Below, piece by piece: positions 1 to 8,313 of a stretch of DNA of 43,190 nt. The position numbers and the translations under genes are program-made. This DNA is from Bacillota bacterium (lineage in GTDB: Bacteria; Bacillota; UBA994; UBA5500), in the NCBI GenBank assembly GCA_012735505.1, contig JAAYHE010000079.1, forward strand, positions 1 through 43,190. The letters are read 5' to 3'. The notes under the pieces are model-generated. The model saw only the letters and a program-made list of their open reading frames with translations. It was not told the origin of the DNA and searched no databases. How positions within the stretch are numbered: position 1 is the first letter of the stretch; every line of letters begins with the position of its first letter.

Positions 1-882
1 CTCATGATCGGTCCTCCCGGCTCGGGCAAGACCCTGCTCGCGCGCCAGCTGCCAACCATTTTGCCCAGCATGACCAGGGCTGAGGCCCTAGAGGTAACCA
101 AGATCTATAGTGTCAGTGGTCTGCTGCAAGGGCGCGAGGGGCTCATCAGCCAGAGGCCCTTTTGTGCTCCCCACCATAGTATCTCCTACGCAGGCCTCAT
201 CGGCGGTGGACGTATTCCTAAACCAGGACAAGTTAGTCTAGCCCATAACGGCGTGCTATTTCTAGACGAACTACCTGAATTCCCTCGCCGCATCTTAGAG
301 CAACTACGCCAACCCCTCGAAGACGGAGTCGTCTATATTTCTCGGGCCCAAGCCAGTTTGACGTATCCAAGCCGTTTCATGCTGGTAGCTGCAATGAATC
401 CTTGCCCGTGTGGTTTTTACCAGGATCCCTACCGCGAATGTACTTGCTCACATACCGAGATCCACCGTTATCTAAGCCGCCTATCGGGCCCCTTGCTGGA
501 CCGCATTGACCTGCAAATTAATGTTCCCAGGCTTGATTATGAAGAAATGACTAGGGCTGAAGCAGGCGAAACATCTAGGGTTGTGCAGGCGCGGGTAGAA
601 GAAGCTCGCCAACGCCAACTGCGGCGGTTCGCAGGCAGTAACCTGAACTGTAACGCAGCTATGAACACCCGTATCCTACGCGAAGTCCTCAATCTGCATC
701 CAGCCGGCGAGCAGATGATACAAGCAGCTTTTACCCGCCTTCAGCTATCAGCTAGAGCCTACGAACGCATTTTGAAGGTTGCGCGCACCATCGCTGATTT
801 GGCTGGCAGCGACCTGGTGGAGGCCCAGCACGTGGCCGAAGCCCTTAGCTATCGCGCCTATGATCGACACGGGATGATGTAA
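1..882 (+). CDS. comM: ComM/YifB-family Mg-chelatase-like AAA+ ATPase, C-terminal part (5' end outside window)
   Basis: The reading frame is open from the first base, so about 293 C-terminal residues of a protein usually near 500 aa are present. The P-loop GPPGSGKT lies at the very start. A Walker B segment, GVLFLDELPEF, follows near residue 85, and the family-typical NPCPCG stretch sits near residue 131. The C-terminal half matches the Mg-chelatase C domain (RIDLQINVPRL, then a helical tail). The missing N-terminus would carry the Lon-S5-like domain. ComM proteins are hexameric helicases that aid branch migration in natural transformation; that role is known for the family in other bacteria and is only inferred here. 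The gene converges on the minus-strand small membrane gene, with a terminator between them. Confidence 0.93.
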   Translation, partial: LMIGPPGSGKTLLARQLPTILPSMTRAEALEVTKIYSVSGLLQGREGLISQRPFCAPHHSISYAGLIGGGRIPKPGQVSLAHNGVLFLDELPEFPRRILEQLRQPLEDGVVYISRAQASLTYPSRFMLVAAMNPCPCGFYQDPYRECTCSHTEIHRYLSRLSGPLLDRIDLQINVPRLDYEEMTRAEAGETSRVVQARVEEARQRQLRRFAGSNLNCNAAMNTRILREVLNLHPAGEQMIQAAFTRLQLSARAYERILKVARTIADLAGSDLVEAQHVAEALSYRAYDRHGMM

Positions 883-904
883 TACTGAAAGGTCTAATGG
901 CAAC

Positions 905-944
905 AAAAAGGCTGATCCCGGCTTTGGGGACCAGCCTTTTGCTT
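905..944. terminator. Bidirectional rho-independent terminator between comM and the 58-aa gene
   Basis: The arms at 906-914 and 932-940 pair perfectly, and an inner TCCC/GGGA extension pairs across a small mismatch. The stem is followed by TTTT on the plus strand and preceded by AAAAA, which reads as U's on the minus strand. It lies between two convergent genes. Confidence 0.75.
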
Positions 945-957
945 ATCAGCAAGAATG

Positions 958-1134
958 CTAATTCATCATACTTAATAAGACAATAATACTCAGGACTAAA
1001 ACAATACCATCAATACTATTGGGAAAGAAGACCAAACGGATCATTTCCAGCAGCACAATAACTGCGCAAGCCCAAAATGCAGCTAGATCTAATAAATTGC
1101 CCCATACGCGCTGTAACCGCGGCCGTTTCTTCAC
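958..1134 (-). CDS. Small membrane protein, 58 aa, unknown function
   Basis: The GTG start at 1134 is preceded by GAGGGAGG about 7 bases upstream. The product begins VKKRPRLQRVWGNLLDLAAF, a basic N-terminus, and continues with two hydrophobic stretches, roughly residues 17-37 and 42-56, separated by FFPNSIDG. This predicts a two-helix membrane protein with a positive cytoplasmic N-terminus. It lies 86 bp downstream of yraN on the same strand and ends just before the bidirectional terminator, so it is probably the last gene of the rbgA-rnhB-yraN group. I do not recognise a family. The ribosome binding site and coherent hydrophobic pattern argue that it is real, but no homology could be tested. 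Confidence 0.6.
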   Translation of the reverse strand: MKKRPRLQRVWGNLLDLAAFWACAVIVLLEMIRLVFFPNSIDGIVLVLSIIVLLSMMN

Positions 1135-1220
1135 TAGCTTTCCCTCCCTCGGTGAGCTAGCTCTACATTAGAATTTCACCCAACATATTTATATGCAGGT
1201 GCAAGCTCACACGGAACAGG

Positions 1221-1580
1221 TTAGCCAATATTCTTATAATGTCTGATTGACAAAGTCCGCAAAGTCTTAGGTTCAATGTCGACGGCGACGGCGTCCAAGC
1301 GTATGCCGCGGTGACGGGGAGCACCTTGAGCCAGATAGATGGCAACCAATTGGCGCATCTTTTGCAGTTTACGCCAAGTAATTGCTTCTTCTGCTTGCCC
1401 ATACCGCAGGCTGGTACGAGCCTTTACTTCTACAAAAACTAGCTGCTGTCCCTCTAGCATGATCAAATCTAGTTCACCATAGCGGGTATGGAAGTTGCGC
1501 TCCACCAGACGATAGCCTTGGTCTTCTAAATAGCGCAAAGCTGCGTCTTCCCCATAACGTCCGACTTGGTTAGCTCTCAT
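1221..1580 (-). CDS. yraN: YraN/UPF0102 family endonuclease-like protein
   Basis: The product is 119 aa, the usual size for this family. It opens with [22 protein letters not shown] and carries the PD-(D/E)XK-like core, GELDLIM followed by VFVEVKAR. In restriction-fold nucleases this D...E-x-K arrangement binds the metal. Biochemical function is not settled. The ATG at 1580 lies inside the 3' end of rnhB (11-base overlap), so translation is probably coupled. The rnhB-yraN order is conserved in Firmicutes. Confidence 0.92.
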   Translation of the reverse strand: MRANQVGRYGEDAALRYLEDQGYRLVERNFHTRYGELDLIMLEGQQLVFVEVKARTSLRYGQAEEAITWRKLQKMRQLVAIYLAQGAPRHRGIRLDAVAVDIEPKTLRTLSIRHYKNIG

Positions 1581-2367
1581 GGTTTTCTACCTCATAGAAC
1601 TTACGCAGAAATGATTGCCGATGTATGGGACACGGTCCTAAGCGATGCAAGGCTTGGTAGTGTTCGCGACTCGGGTACCCCTTGTGCCGTTTGAAGCCGT
1701 AGCCAGGGTAAACACTATCTAATTCCACCATCAGGCGATCTCGGGTTACTTTAGCCACTATCGAGGCAGCCGCTATACTACAGGAACGCCCGTCGCCTCC
1801 TACCACGGCCCTGCTGGCAAAGCCCCAATCAGGCAATAAATTGCCGTCTACTAGAGTCAAATCTGGCGTTTGCGGCAGGCCTTGCACGGCTTGCTGCATA
1901 GCTAGTTTAGTTGCCTGCAATATGTTATGAGTATCGATGCAATACTGATCCATTATCCCGATGCCAATGGCAAAGGCCTGCTCGCAAATGGCAGCGTATA
2001 ATTGTTCCCGCCTCTTTTCTGACAACTGCTTAGAATCGTTAAGACCGATGATAGGCACAGGCTGCTTGAAAATCACTGCCGCCGCTACGACAGGTCCAGC
2101 CAAAGGTCCTCGGCCCGCCTCGTCCACACCTGCTACCCAGCGATACCCGTCTTGCCAAGCTTGCTTTTCCAATTGCCACATCTGCTCAAGCCGCTGCAGC
2201 TCAGAGCAACGGCGGGAATGGGCACGATCATAACGTTCAACCAATTGCCTCACCGATACCCGGGCATCTTGACGCAATCGCTGCAGGTCTTTAGCTGTAA
2301 CCTGCCCATCCCTAACCTGTAACCAGTCTTTAATCTGAGCCACCGTCATTGCCTGCAAATCATGCAT
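1570..2367 (-). CDS. rnhB: Ribonuclease HII
   Basis: RNase HII cleaves the RNA strand of RNA-DNA hybrids and removes single ribonucleotides from DNA. The motif [13 protein letters not shown] supplies the first catalytic Asp and Glu. LVDGN carries the third acidic residue, and [13 protein letters not shown] carries the last one. The C-terminus holds the [10 protein letters not shown] block. I place the start at ATG 2367, giving 265 aa (B. subtilis RnhB is 255 aa). AGGTGA sits 5 bases upstream, and the ATG overlaps the rbgA stop by 8 bases. The frame stays open back to 2463, and an ATG at 2388 is a less likely alternative. The extra N-terminal helical region before the catalytic core is typical of Firmicutes RnhB. 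Confidence 0.95.
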   Translation of the reverse strand: MHDLQAMTVAQIKDWLQVRDGQVTAKDLQRLRQDARVSVRQLVERYDRAHSRRCSELQRLEQMWQLEKQAWQDGYRWVAGVDEAGRGPLAGPVVAAAVIFKQPVPIIGLNDSKQLSEKRREQLYAAICEQAFAIGIGIMDQYCIDTHNILQATKLAMQQAVQGLPQTPDLTLVDGNLLPDWGFASRAVVGGDGRSCSIAAASIVAKVTRDRLMVELDSVYPGYGFKRHKGYPSREHYQALHRLGPCPIHRQSFLRKFYEVENHES

Positions 2368-3238
2368 CTTGGTCACCTTGTTGGTCATGACTAGGCGGTC
2401 TTTCCAGCGTAATCGGGCCCATTTTCCCCGTACGAAAATCGGCCAACACAATAGCAGCTGCACGCAGCAAATCTACTTTACCACTGGCAACCAAGCAACC
2501 GCGTGCCCTGCCAACTTGCTCTAACAGTTGCTCGCCAGACAAAGTATAATCCTCTATCTGGTAGCGGCCAAGGGCAGCATGGAAATTCCTTGCTAGAAAC
2601 TGTAAAAACCATGCGGTTAACTCGTACTCATCAAAGCCACCCTGGCCAACTGCGCCAGTGACCGCCAACAACCTAGCTACGCGAGTGTCATCTAGCCTAG
2701 GCCAGAGAATGCCAGGCGTATCCAGTAACTCAACCCGGGATGCCAGTTTAATCCATTGCTTAGTGCGGGTCACTCCCGGCAGCGCCCCGGTTTTGGCTCT
2801 AGCCTTGCCGCTTAAAGAGTTTATTAGAGATGATTTGCCCACGTTGGGAATGCCAACTACCATCGTCCGCGCCGGGCGTAAGGGAAAATTTCCCTTTTTG
2901 CTTTTTGGCACTAAAGGTTCGGACAAAGCTTGAATGTGTGGCAGCAAAGCGCGAGTAGCAAGATTCGTTTGTTTTAAATTCAAACCAACAACAGTTACTT
3001 GTTCCACCTGCTCCATGTAGTCAATCCATTGACGCGTTAACAGCTTGTCGGCCAAATCAGTCTTCGCCAACACAATGATACGTGGCTTCTGCCCGATGAT
3101 CTCATCTAGCAGAGGATTGGCGCTAGCTAACGGTATGCGAGCGTCGCGTAACTCAATCACTACATCAACCAATTTTATGTTTTCTAACAATAAACGCTTG
3201 GCTTTCGCCATATGACCCGGGAACCATTGAATTGACAT
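2360..3238 (-). CDS. rbgA: Ribosome biogenesis GTPase RbgA (YlqF)
   Basis: RbgA is a circularly permuted GTPase that acts late in 50S assembly. The G motifs appear in permuted order: G4 LAKTDL near residue 57, then G1 [12 protein letters not shown] near residue 129, then G3 DTPGIL near residue 173. The N-terminal [11 protein letters not shown] is the family signature. The length of 292 aa is close to the B. subtilis protein (282 aa). Start ATG 3238 follows AGGGGGTG. The gene sits downstream of lepB and overlaps rnhB. Confidence 0.96.
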   Translation of the reverse strand: MSIQWFPGHMAKAKRLLLENIKLVDVVIELRDARIPLASANPLLDEIIGQKPRIIVLAKTDLADKLLTRQWIDYMEQVEQVTVVGLNLKQTNLATRALLPHIQALSEPLVPKSKKGNFPLRPARTMVVGIPNVGKSSLINSLSGKARAKTGALPGVTRTKQWIKLASRVELLDTPGILWPRLDDTRVARLLAVTGAVGQGGFDEYELTAWFLQFLARNFHAALGRYQIEDYTLSGEQLLEQVGRARGCLVASGKVDLLRAAAIVLADFRTGKMGPITLERPPSHDQQGDQDA

Positions 3239-3267
3239 CTGTTTTACACCCCCTGAGGGCTGATTCC

Positions 3268-3795
3268 CTACCGACTAATCACCCGCATCATATGTAAGGG
3301 CCAATAGACCAAGATAGCCTTGCCCCGAATGTTCCCATAGGGCACCATGCCTACCGAAGCATCGCGGCTATCCATACTGAGGTTACGATTATCACCTAGG
3401 ACAAATACGGTGCCTTCCGGCACAGTAACAGGGCCGTAATTACCCAAGGTAACTCCACTAAGATATGGCTCCGACTGCACTTTATTGTTTATATACAGCT
3501 TACCATCTTTAATTTCAACCTGGTCTCCTGCAATACCCACGACACGCTTAACAAAATCGCGCCAGGGTTCACGAGTATATTTAAAGACGATAATATCTCC
3601 TCGCTGGGGCGACTGCCCTAGCTTCTGGCCCAACTTATACACTAAGACCCGATCTTGATCGTGCAAAGTGGGCAACATGGAGTCACCGTCTACAATATAG
3701 TTGTCAATTACAAATATACGCAGAACTAATGCAAGTACGATTGCCAGTAATAGGGCTTTCGCCCACTCTTTAAGCTCGTTTTGCCACCGCGGCAT
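3268..3795 (-). CDS. lepB: Signal peptidase I
   Basis: This membrane enzyme removes signal peptides from exported proteins. The N-terminal anchor, about residues 13-30 (ALLLAIVLALVLRIFVI), precedes the serine box DGDSMLPTL (Ser39). The lysine box RDFVKRVVGIAGD has the catalytic Lys at residue 83, and the C-terminal GDNRNLSMDSR box is intact. The size (175 aa) is that of short Gram-positive type I enzymes. I choose ATG 3795 because AAAGGAG lies 8 bases before it; the ATG two codons earlier (3801) nearly touches that site. It lies between the rplS terminator and rbgA. Confidence 0.95.
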   Translation of the reverse strand: MPRWQNELKEWAKALLLAIVLALVLRIFVIDNYIVDGDSMLPTLHDQDRVLVYKLGQKLGQSPQRGDIIVFKYTREPWRDFVKRVVGIAGDQVEIKDGKLYINNKVQSEPYLSGVTLGNYGPVTVPEGTVFVLGDNRNLSMDSRDASVGMVPYGNIRGKAILVYWPLHMMRVISR

Positions 3796-3847
3796 GGCCA
3801 TCTCTCCTTTAGCATCAAAAAATGCACTGGCGATTCGCCAGAAGTTT

Positions 3848-3872
3848 GCAAAAAGGGACCTTGCGGTCCCTT
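3848..3872 (-). terminator. Rho-independent terminator downstream of rplS
   Basis: The arms AAGGGACC (3853-3860) and GGTCCCTT (3865-3872) close a four-base loop. The minus-strand transcript continues into UUUUU. A second small palindrome at 3827-3841, CTGGCGA-T-TCGCCAG, is followed on the minus strand by TGCA and six T's, and may act as a weak tandem terminator before lepB. Confidence 0.8.
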
Positions 3873-3881
3873 AATAGCGGG

Positions 3882-4229
3882 TTAGCGGCGGCGAATATCT
3901 TCGATACGAGCTGCCTTCCCGGTGAGATTACGGAGATAATACAGCTTGGCTCGACGCACACGGCCGCGACGCATAACTTCAATTTTGGCTATCCGCGGAG
4001 AATGTAGTGGGAAGACACGTTCTACGCCAATACCATAGGACATACGGCGGACAGTAAAGGTTTCCCGGATGCCACCACCACGGCGAGCAATGACAACGCC
4101 CTCAAAAACCTGAATCCGTTCACGGGCCCCTTCTACAACTCTAACATGAACGCGCACGGTGTCGCCCGCTTTAAAATCGGGAATATCGGTGCGCAGTTGT
4201 TCTCTTTCTAGGGATTGCAAAATATCCAC
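3882..4229 (-). CDS. rplS: 50S ribosomal protein L19
   Basis: L19 sits at the 30S/50S interface. The product contains the family-typical [20 protein letters not shown] and the [10 protein letters not shown] segment. It ends in an Arg/Lys-rich tail ([20 protein letters not shown]). I prefer the GTG at 4229, which gives [13 protein letters not shown] and matches the usual L19 N-terminus. It is 8 bases from AGGGAGG. A TTG at 4235 is an in-frame alternative. It is the last gene before a terminator in the ffh-rpsP-rimM-trmD-rplS operon. Confidence 0.96.
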   Translation of the reverse strand: MDILQSLEREQLRTDIPDFKAGDTVRVHVRVVEGARERIQVFEGVVIARRGGGIRETFTVRRMSYGIGVERVFPLHSPRIAKIEVMRRGRVRRAKLYYLRNLTGKAARIEDIRRR

Positions 4230-4284
4230 GGTCAAAACCTCCCTCCTGACAAAAAATTATACCATATCATTGTCGCTTGTATAC

Positions 4285-5016
4285 TCATTCTTGCTGCCGC
4301 AACTCTGCTAAGAAAGCACGGTCAGCAGCGCTTAAAACCGCTTTTTCTAACAAATCGGGCCTTCGCTCCCAGGTGCGCCTCAGAGACTCCTGCCGTCGCC
4401 AAGCGGCAATCTTTTGATGGTTGCCTGATAATAAGACAGCAGGCACTGCCAGCCCTTTATATTCTGGAGGACGAGTATAGTGAGGGTATTCCAAAAGTCC
4501 ATCGCCAAATGAATCTTCCCTGGCAGACTGCTCTGACCCCAATGCCCCGGGCAGCAGCCTTACTACGCTATCGACCAGAACAGCGGCTGGCAACTCTCCC
4601 CCAGTCAGGACATAATCGCCGATAGAGATTTCTTCGTCGACATAAAGGGTGCAGACCCGTTCATCAACGCCTTCATAATGCCCACAAAGGACAATAAGAT
4701 GCTCGTATTCCGCCAGCTCCCAAGCCTTCTGCTGCGTCAGCACTTGCCCCTGCGGGCTCATATATACAACCCGCGCATCAGGACTGCTTTGTCGAGCAGC
4801 AGTAATTGCTCTGCCAATAGGCTCGGGTTTCATCACCATACCGGCTCCGCCGCCATACGGATAGTCGTCCACAACCCTATGCTTGTCGAAAGCATAATCA
4901 CGGATGTTGATGGTATTAAGCGTTACTAGCTGGCGTTCTACTGCCCGTTGTAGAATGCTGGTAGCAAAAATGCTGTCGAAAAACTGCGGGAACAAAGTGA
5001 GAATATCAATTCGCAT
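4285..5016 (-). CDS. trmD: tRNA (guanine-37-N1)-methyltransferase
   Basis: TrmD makes m1G37 in tRNAs, which prevents +1 frameshifting. The N-terminus [13 protein letters not shown] and the trefoil-knot motifs [10 protein letters not shown] and [12 protein letters not shown] are diagnostic of this SPOUT enzyme. I choose ATG 5016 (243 aa) because GAGG lies 9 bases upstream; the ATG at 5025 abuts that site. The start overlaps the rimM stop by 11 bases, so the two are probably translationally coupled. A 49-base gap separates it from rplS. Confidence 0.97.
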   Translation of the reverse strand: MRIDILTLFPQFFDSIFATSILQRAVERQLVTLNTINIRDYAFDKHRVVDDYPYGGGAGMVMKPEPIGRAITAARQSSPDARVVYMSPQGQVLTQQKAWELAEYEHLIVLCGHYEGVDERVCTLYVDEEISIGDYVLTGGELPAAVLVDSVVRLLPGALGSEQSAREDSFGDGLLEYPHYTRPPEYKGLAVPAVLLSGNHQKIAAWRRQESLRRTWERRPDLLEKAVLSAADRAFLAELRQQE

Positions 5017-5539
5017 GGGATTCATCCTCGATGTCTAATAGCCCTGGCAAAGGTCGGATGAGCATACGCTTAGCCGCCAGATCAATATTGAGCACCACTT
5101 GTTTAATAGCCGGAATTAACAGCTCGTGCCCTTGAGAATTCCTTACCACGTAGACATCGTTAGCCCCGGGCTGGAGCACATCCACTATTTCGCCAAGTAC
5201 CACACCAGCCTCTGTTTCTACCTGTAAGCCGATAATCTGAAAGATATAATATTCACCGGCAGGTAGCGGCAGCACATTCTGCTTTGAAATCTGCAGTTCA
5301 CCCCCGATTAGGGCTTGCGCCTGCTCTCGAGTGTTGATCCCCTCTAAGCGTAAATACCAGAAAGAACGTTGCTCTCTCGCTTGTAACACCCGGTAGGGAT
5401 CGCGAATCCCGTCCTTGTAGACAAAGACCTGCAAGTTAGGAAGGGTCCGCAGACGGTCTGGGTGATCGCTAGTTGGTGCCACCCGGAGCTCTCCTCGCAC
5501 TCCAAAAGTGCCGCTGATGATACCCACAGTGACAAACAT
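5006..5539 (-). CDS. rimM: 16S rRNA processing protein RimM
   Basis: RimM assists maturation of the 30S head and binds S19. The N-terminal domain begins [18 protein letters not shown] with the family-typical GxxGxxGE(L/V) pattern. The C-terminal half contains a PRC-barrel ([18 protein letters not shown], then NDVYVV and [10 protein letters not shown]). The product is 177 aa, normal for the family. Start ATG 5539 has AGGGAG 10 bases upstream. Confidence 0.95.
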   Translation of the reverse strand: MFVTVGIISGTFGVRGELRVAPTSDHPDRLRTLPNLQVFVYKDGIRDPYRVLQAREQRSFWYLRLEGINTREQAQALIGGELQISKQNVLPLPAGEYYIFQIIGLQVETEAGVVLGEIVDVLQPGANDVYVVRNSQGHELLIPAIKQVVLNIDLAAKRMLIRPLPGLLDIEDESHAN

Positions 5540-5545
5540 CGATCA

Positions 5546-5974
5546 TTAGCTCCCTGAACTCGACGGGCCAGCCTCACGGATCTCTACGACAATATCGTCT
5601 TTGAGTATTATTTCGGTGCCATAAATCTCTTTCCAGTTCTGGCCAACCTCTACCGTCCATTCGGCTTCAACCGTGCTATGCACGACTTCTTGCCCTAGCT
5701 CTAGGGCATCAACTGCTTGCATTTTTTGTGCTAACTCTTTCTTGGCGTCGAGACGCTTCTGACGCTCGGCCTCAAGCTGTTGCTTAAAAACGTCTATTCG
5801 CTCCGACCCCTGCTTTTCCAAGTCAGCTAGCAGCCTCTTGCCCTCGAACTCGAGTTGTTGCAAATCGAGTTCCACCTTTTGCATGGCCTCTTGCAGATCC
5901 ATGAGTAGCTCATCCTTCAGTCCATCGGTAACAATGGCCTTTACCGTAACTGGGCGACGAATAACTAATGCCAA
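5546..5974 (-). CDS. ylqD: YlqD-family protein
   Basis: The 142-aa product starts at TTG 5974, six bases after AAAGGAG. It begins ALVIRRPVTVKAIVTDGLKD, followed by a long charged helical segment (about residues 24-80) likely to form a coiled coil. A short beta-rich C-terminal region contains VGQNWKEIYGTEIILKDDIV. The family is found in Firmicutes between khpA and rimM, exactly as here. Its function is unknown; the neighbours suggest a link to ribosome maturation or RNA handling, which is inference. Confidence 0.85.
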   Translation of the reverse strand: MALVIRRPVTVKAIVTDGLKDELLMDLQEAMQKVELDLQQLEFEGKRLLADLEKQGSERIDVFKQQLEAERQKRLDAKKELAQKMQAVDALELGQEVVHSTVEAEWTVEVGQNWKEIYGTEIILKDDIVVEIREAGPSSSGS

Positions 5975-5993
5975 CTCTCTCTCTCCTTTACGG

Positions 5994-6227
5994 TTAATCG
6001 GAAAGGATGTCTACCATGATGCGTCTAGGTTCTCTACTGGAAGCAGCTTTGACAATAGATCGAATGGCCCTAGCAATCCGACCCTGCTTACCAATAACCT
6101 TCCCCACATCTTCTGGCGCAACCTTGACCTGTAATATTAAACCACGTTCGCTTTCGACTTCAATAACCTCAACCTGGTCAGGGTGATCAACTAGCGAGCG
6201 ACTGATAAAAAGCACCAACTCACGCAT
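5994..6227 (-). CDS. khpA: KH-domain RNA-binding protein KhpA (YlqC)
   Basis: This is a 77-aa single KH domain. The GxxG loop that contacts RNA is intact in VGKVIGKQGRIARAIRSIV (residues 41-59). The N-terminal helix and strands (MRELVLFISRSLVDHPDQV) fit the family. Homologues pair with KhpB/Jag and bind many RNAs, affecting cell division and elongation. The gene lies between rpsP and ylqD, its standard place. Start ATG 6227 has GGAGGTG 5 bases upstream. Confidence 0.94.
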   Translation of the reverse strand: MRELVLFISRSLVDHPDQVEVIEVESERGLILQVKVAPEDVGKVIGKQGRIARAIRSIVKAASSREPRRIMVDILSD

Positions 6228-6245
6228 GAGTACACCTCCTACACA

Positions 6246-6503
6246 CTAGCCGTCATCACGGCTAAGCACTCCTGCTTGCACAAACAGGCGGCGAACGGTG
6301 TCCGTCATTTGTACACCTTCTTTCAACCAAGCTGCAGCTCGCTCGTGGTCAACTTTGACAGTAGCGGGATCGGTGGTAGGGTCATAATAGCCGATTTCTT
6401 CGATAAAACGCCCATCCCGGGGCGAACGAGAATCTGCAACAACGATTCTATAGAATGGCGCTTTCTTAGCACCCAACCTACGCAAGCGAATCTTAGTGGC
6501 CAT
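6246..6503 (-). CDS. rpsP: 30S ribosomal protein S16
   Basis: S16 helps fold the 16S rRNA 5' domain. The product of 85 aa begins [19 protein letters not shown] and contains [21 protein letters not shown], the classic S16 signature. The start ATG is 7 bases after AAAGGAGGTG, a near-perfect ribosome binding site. It follows ffh by 33 bases. Confidence 0.98.
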   Translation of the reverse strand: MATKIRLRRLGAKKAPFYRIVVADSRSPRDGRFIEEIGYYDPTTDPATVKVDHERAAAWLKEGVQMTDTVRRLFVQAGVLSRDDG

Positions 6504-6536
6504 TCACTTTCACCTCCTTTCAAGAATAGTTATTAA

Positions 6537-7871
6537 TTAAAAGGGAAAGGGGAAGCGACTTCTTCTACGTCCACCCTTATCTCCCAATTGCCTCATCATC
6601 TTTCTCGTCTGCTCAAACTGCCGCAACAAGCGATTGACGCTTTGAATACTAGTTCCGCTTCCTGCCGCTATTCGTCGGCGCCGACTACCATTGATAATCT
6701 CTGGCTGCCGGCGTTCGGCAGGAGTCATGGAATAAATAATAGCCTCGATTTGTGCCAAATGCTTTTCATCAGGCTGTAAATCCTTAAGTTGCTTAGCTTG
6801 GGCCATACCCGGGATCATGCCCAGCAGTTGATCTAACGGGCCCATATTGCGTACCTGTTGCAGCTGATCCAAAAAATCTTCCAAAGTAAATTGAGCCGAA
6901 CGAATCTTCTTGCTCAATTCTAACGCTTTTTGTTCATCTAGAGTCGCCTGAGCCTTTTCTATAAGCGTAAGGACGTCGCCCATACCTAAGATACGGGAAG
7001 CCATCCGGTCAGGGTGAAAAACTTCTAATGCGTCCAGCTTTTCCCCTGTAGCGGCAAACTTGATCGGTTTGCCAGTTACCGCCTTAACGGAAAGAGCTGC
7101 CCCTCCCCGAGTATCGCCATCTAGTTTAGTCATGATCACCCCATCGATACCCAGGTGCTCGTCGAAAGCGGTAGCTACATTGACAGCATCCTGCCCGGTC
7201 ATGGCGTCGACTACTAACAATACTTCATGTGGCCCTACTTCTGCCTTGATGCTAGTTAGTTCTTGCATCAGCTCTGTATCAATATGCAATCTGCCAGCAG
7301 TATCAATAATCAAAACATCTCGGCCGTCGCGCAAAGCCTTTTCTAAGCCAGCTTTGGCAATGTGTACCGGGCTTAATTTGTCTCCCATACTAAAAACCGG
7401 TACTTCGACTTGCTCACCAACTATATGCAACTGCTCGATGGCTGCAGGCCGGTACACGTCGGCCGCTACCAGTAACGGGCGGCGACCATTCTTGCGTAAA
7501 TGGTTGGCCAATTTACCGGCAGTTGTGGTTTTACCAGCACCTTGCAGACCCACCAACATAATAATCGTGGGGGGCTTGCTAGCCATCTGTAAACGCCCGG
7601 CCGTGCCGCCCAACAGTTCAATCATTTCCTCATGCACGATTTTAACCATCTGCTGGCCAGGAGTGATGCTCTCCATCACCTCAGCCCCGATGGCCCTTTC
7701 TTTTATAGCAGCTACGAAATCGCGTACAACACGATGGTTAACGTCGGCCTCTAGGAGGGCCAAACGCACCTCGCGCAGAGCCGTATTTACATCTTTTTCA
7801 GTTAGCTTGCCTTTGCTCCGCAAGCGCCTAAATGTTGCCTGCAACTTCTCGGTTAAGCCGGAAAATGCCAC
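6537..7871 (-). CDS. ffh: Signal recognition particle protein Ffh (SRP54)
   Basis: Ffh binds signal sequences of nascent membrane proteins and docks with FtsY. The N domain spans about residues 1-95. The G domain has the P-loop GLQGAGKT at 108-115, the DTAGR box, and TKLDGDTRGGAALS. The C-terminal M domain starts near residue 325 (NMGPLDQLLGMIPGM) and contains SRRRRIAAGSGTSIQSVNRLLRQF, the 4.5S/scRNA-binding segment. The length of 444 aa is normal. It lies directly after ylxM in the usual ylxM-ffh-rpsP order. Confidence 0.97.
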   Translation of the reverse strand: MAFSGLTEKLQATFRRLRSKGKLTEKDVNTALREVRLALLEADVNHRVVRDFVAAIKERAIGAEVMESITPGQQMVKIVHEEMIELLGGTAGRLQMASKPPTIIMLVGLQGAGKTTTAGKLANHLRKNGRRPLLVAADVYRPAAIEQLHIVGEQVEVPVFSMGDKLSPVHIAKAGLEKALRDGRDVLIIDTAGRLHIDTELMQELTSIKAEVGPHEVLLVVDAMTGQDAVNVATAFDEHLGIDGVIMTKLDGDTRGGAALSVKAVTGKPIKFAATGEKLDALEVFHPDRMASRILGMGDVLTLIEKAQATLDEQKALELSKKIRSAQFTLEDFLDQLQQVRNMGPLDQLLGMIPGMAQAKQLKDLQPDEKHLAQIEAIIYSMTPAERRQPEIINGSRRRRIAAGSGTSIQSVNRLLRQFEQTRKMMRQLGDKGGRRRSRFPFPF

Positions 7872-7884
7872 GCTGCTCTCCCTC

Positions 7885-8223
7885 CTATTTACTCAACTCA
7901 GCCAGCAGGGCAAAAACCTGCTGCCAGCGGGGGTCAGCCTCATCATCTCTCAATTGTTTTAATAGTTGATCCAACTTGGCCAACTGTTCTTGTCGTCTAG
8001 CGTAGCTCTCGGCCAGCCCTAATTTTTCCTCATAGGCCGTGAGTGTCTGCTCAGCGCGTTTTAACAAATCATGAACGGCCTGGCGGCTGATACCGAGCTC
8101 ACTTGCAATCTCAGCCAAGGACAAATCATGACCAAAATACCACTCCACCGCTAGACGCTGTTTTTCGGTCAGGAGTTGCCCATAAAAACTAAATAACTGG
8201 TAGACCCGGATAAAGTGTTCCAT
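7885..8223 (-). CDS. ylxM: YlxM/UPF0122 helix-turn-helix protein
   Basis: The product is about 112 aa from ATG 8223. A sigma-70 region-4-like HTH is clear: LTEKQRLAVEWYFGHDLSLA, then EIASELGISRQAVHDLLKRA. A charged helical C-terminus follows. YlxM is nearly always encoded with ffh and ftsY; in streptococci it associates with the SRP and modulates its GTPase, which may also hold here. ATG 8235 is an in-frame alternative start, but the later one fits the usual family N-terminus better. A consensus promoter lies immediately upstream. Confidence 0.9.
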   Translation of the reverse strand: MEHFIRVYQLFSFYGQLLTEKQRLAVEWYFGHDLSLAEIASELGISRQAVHDLLKRAEQTLTAYEEKLGLAESYARRQEQLAKLDQLLKQLRDDEADPRWQQVFALLAELSK

Positions 8224-8259
8224 AAACAATCTCATCCTGTTAAGTCATTTGCCTTGACA

Positions 8260-8288
8260 ATGATAGCAAGCTAACAGCAACCTGTCAA
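8260..8288 (-). promoter_or_regulatory. SigmaA-type promoter of the ylxM-ffh-rpsP operon
   Basis: The -35 TTGACA (8283-8288) is a perfect match. The spacer is 17 bases and the -10 is TATCAT (8260-8265, 5 of 6). It lies in the 90-base gap between ftsY and ylxM on the minus strand. An inverted repeat CTTGACA...TGTCAAG (plus-strand arms at 8253-8259 and 8283-8289) brackets the promoter and could be an operator. Confidence 0.78.
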
Positions 8289-8313
8289 GCACAAAACCTT
8301 GCCACTCGCAAAT

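Noticed and set aside
1163-1402. 79-codon minus-strand frame overlapping yraN
   Set aside because: It is a shadow of yraN in another frame, without a ribosome binding site or known motif.
4215-4625. Plus-strand frame of 136 codons over trmD
   Set aside because: Antisense shadow of trmD with no independent support.
7060-7962. Long plus-strand frame of 300 codons antisense to ffh
   Set aside because: It mirrors the conserved ffh and ylxM genes; its Ser/Thr/Ala-rich product is typical of antisense frames.
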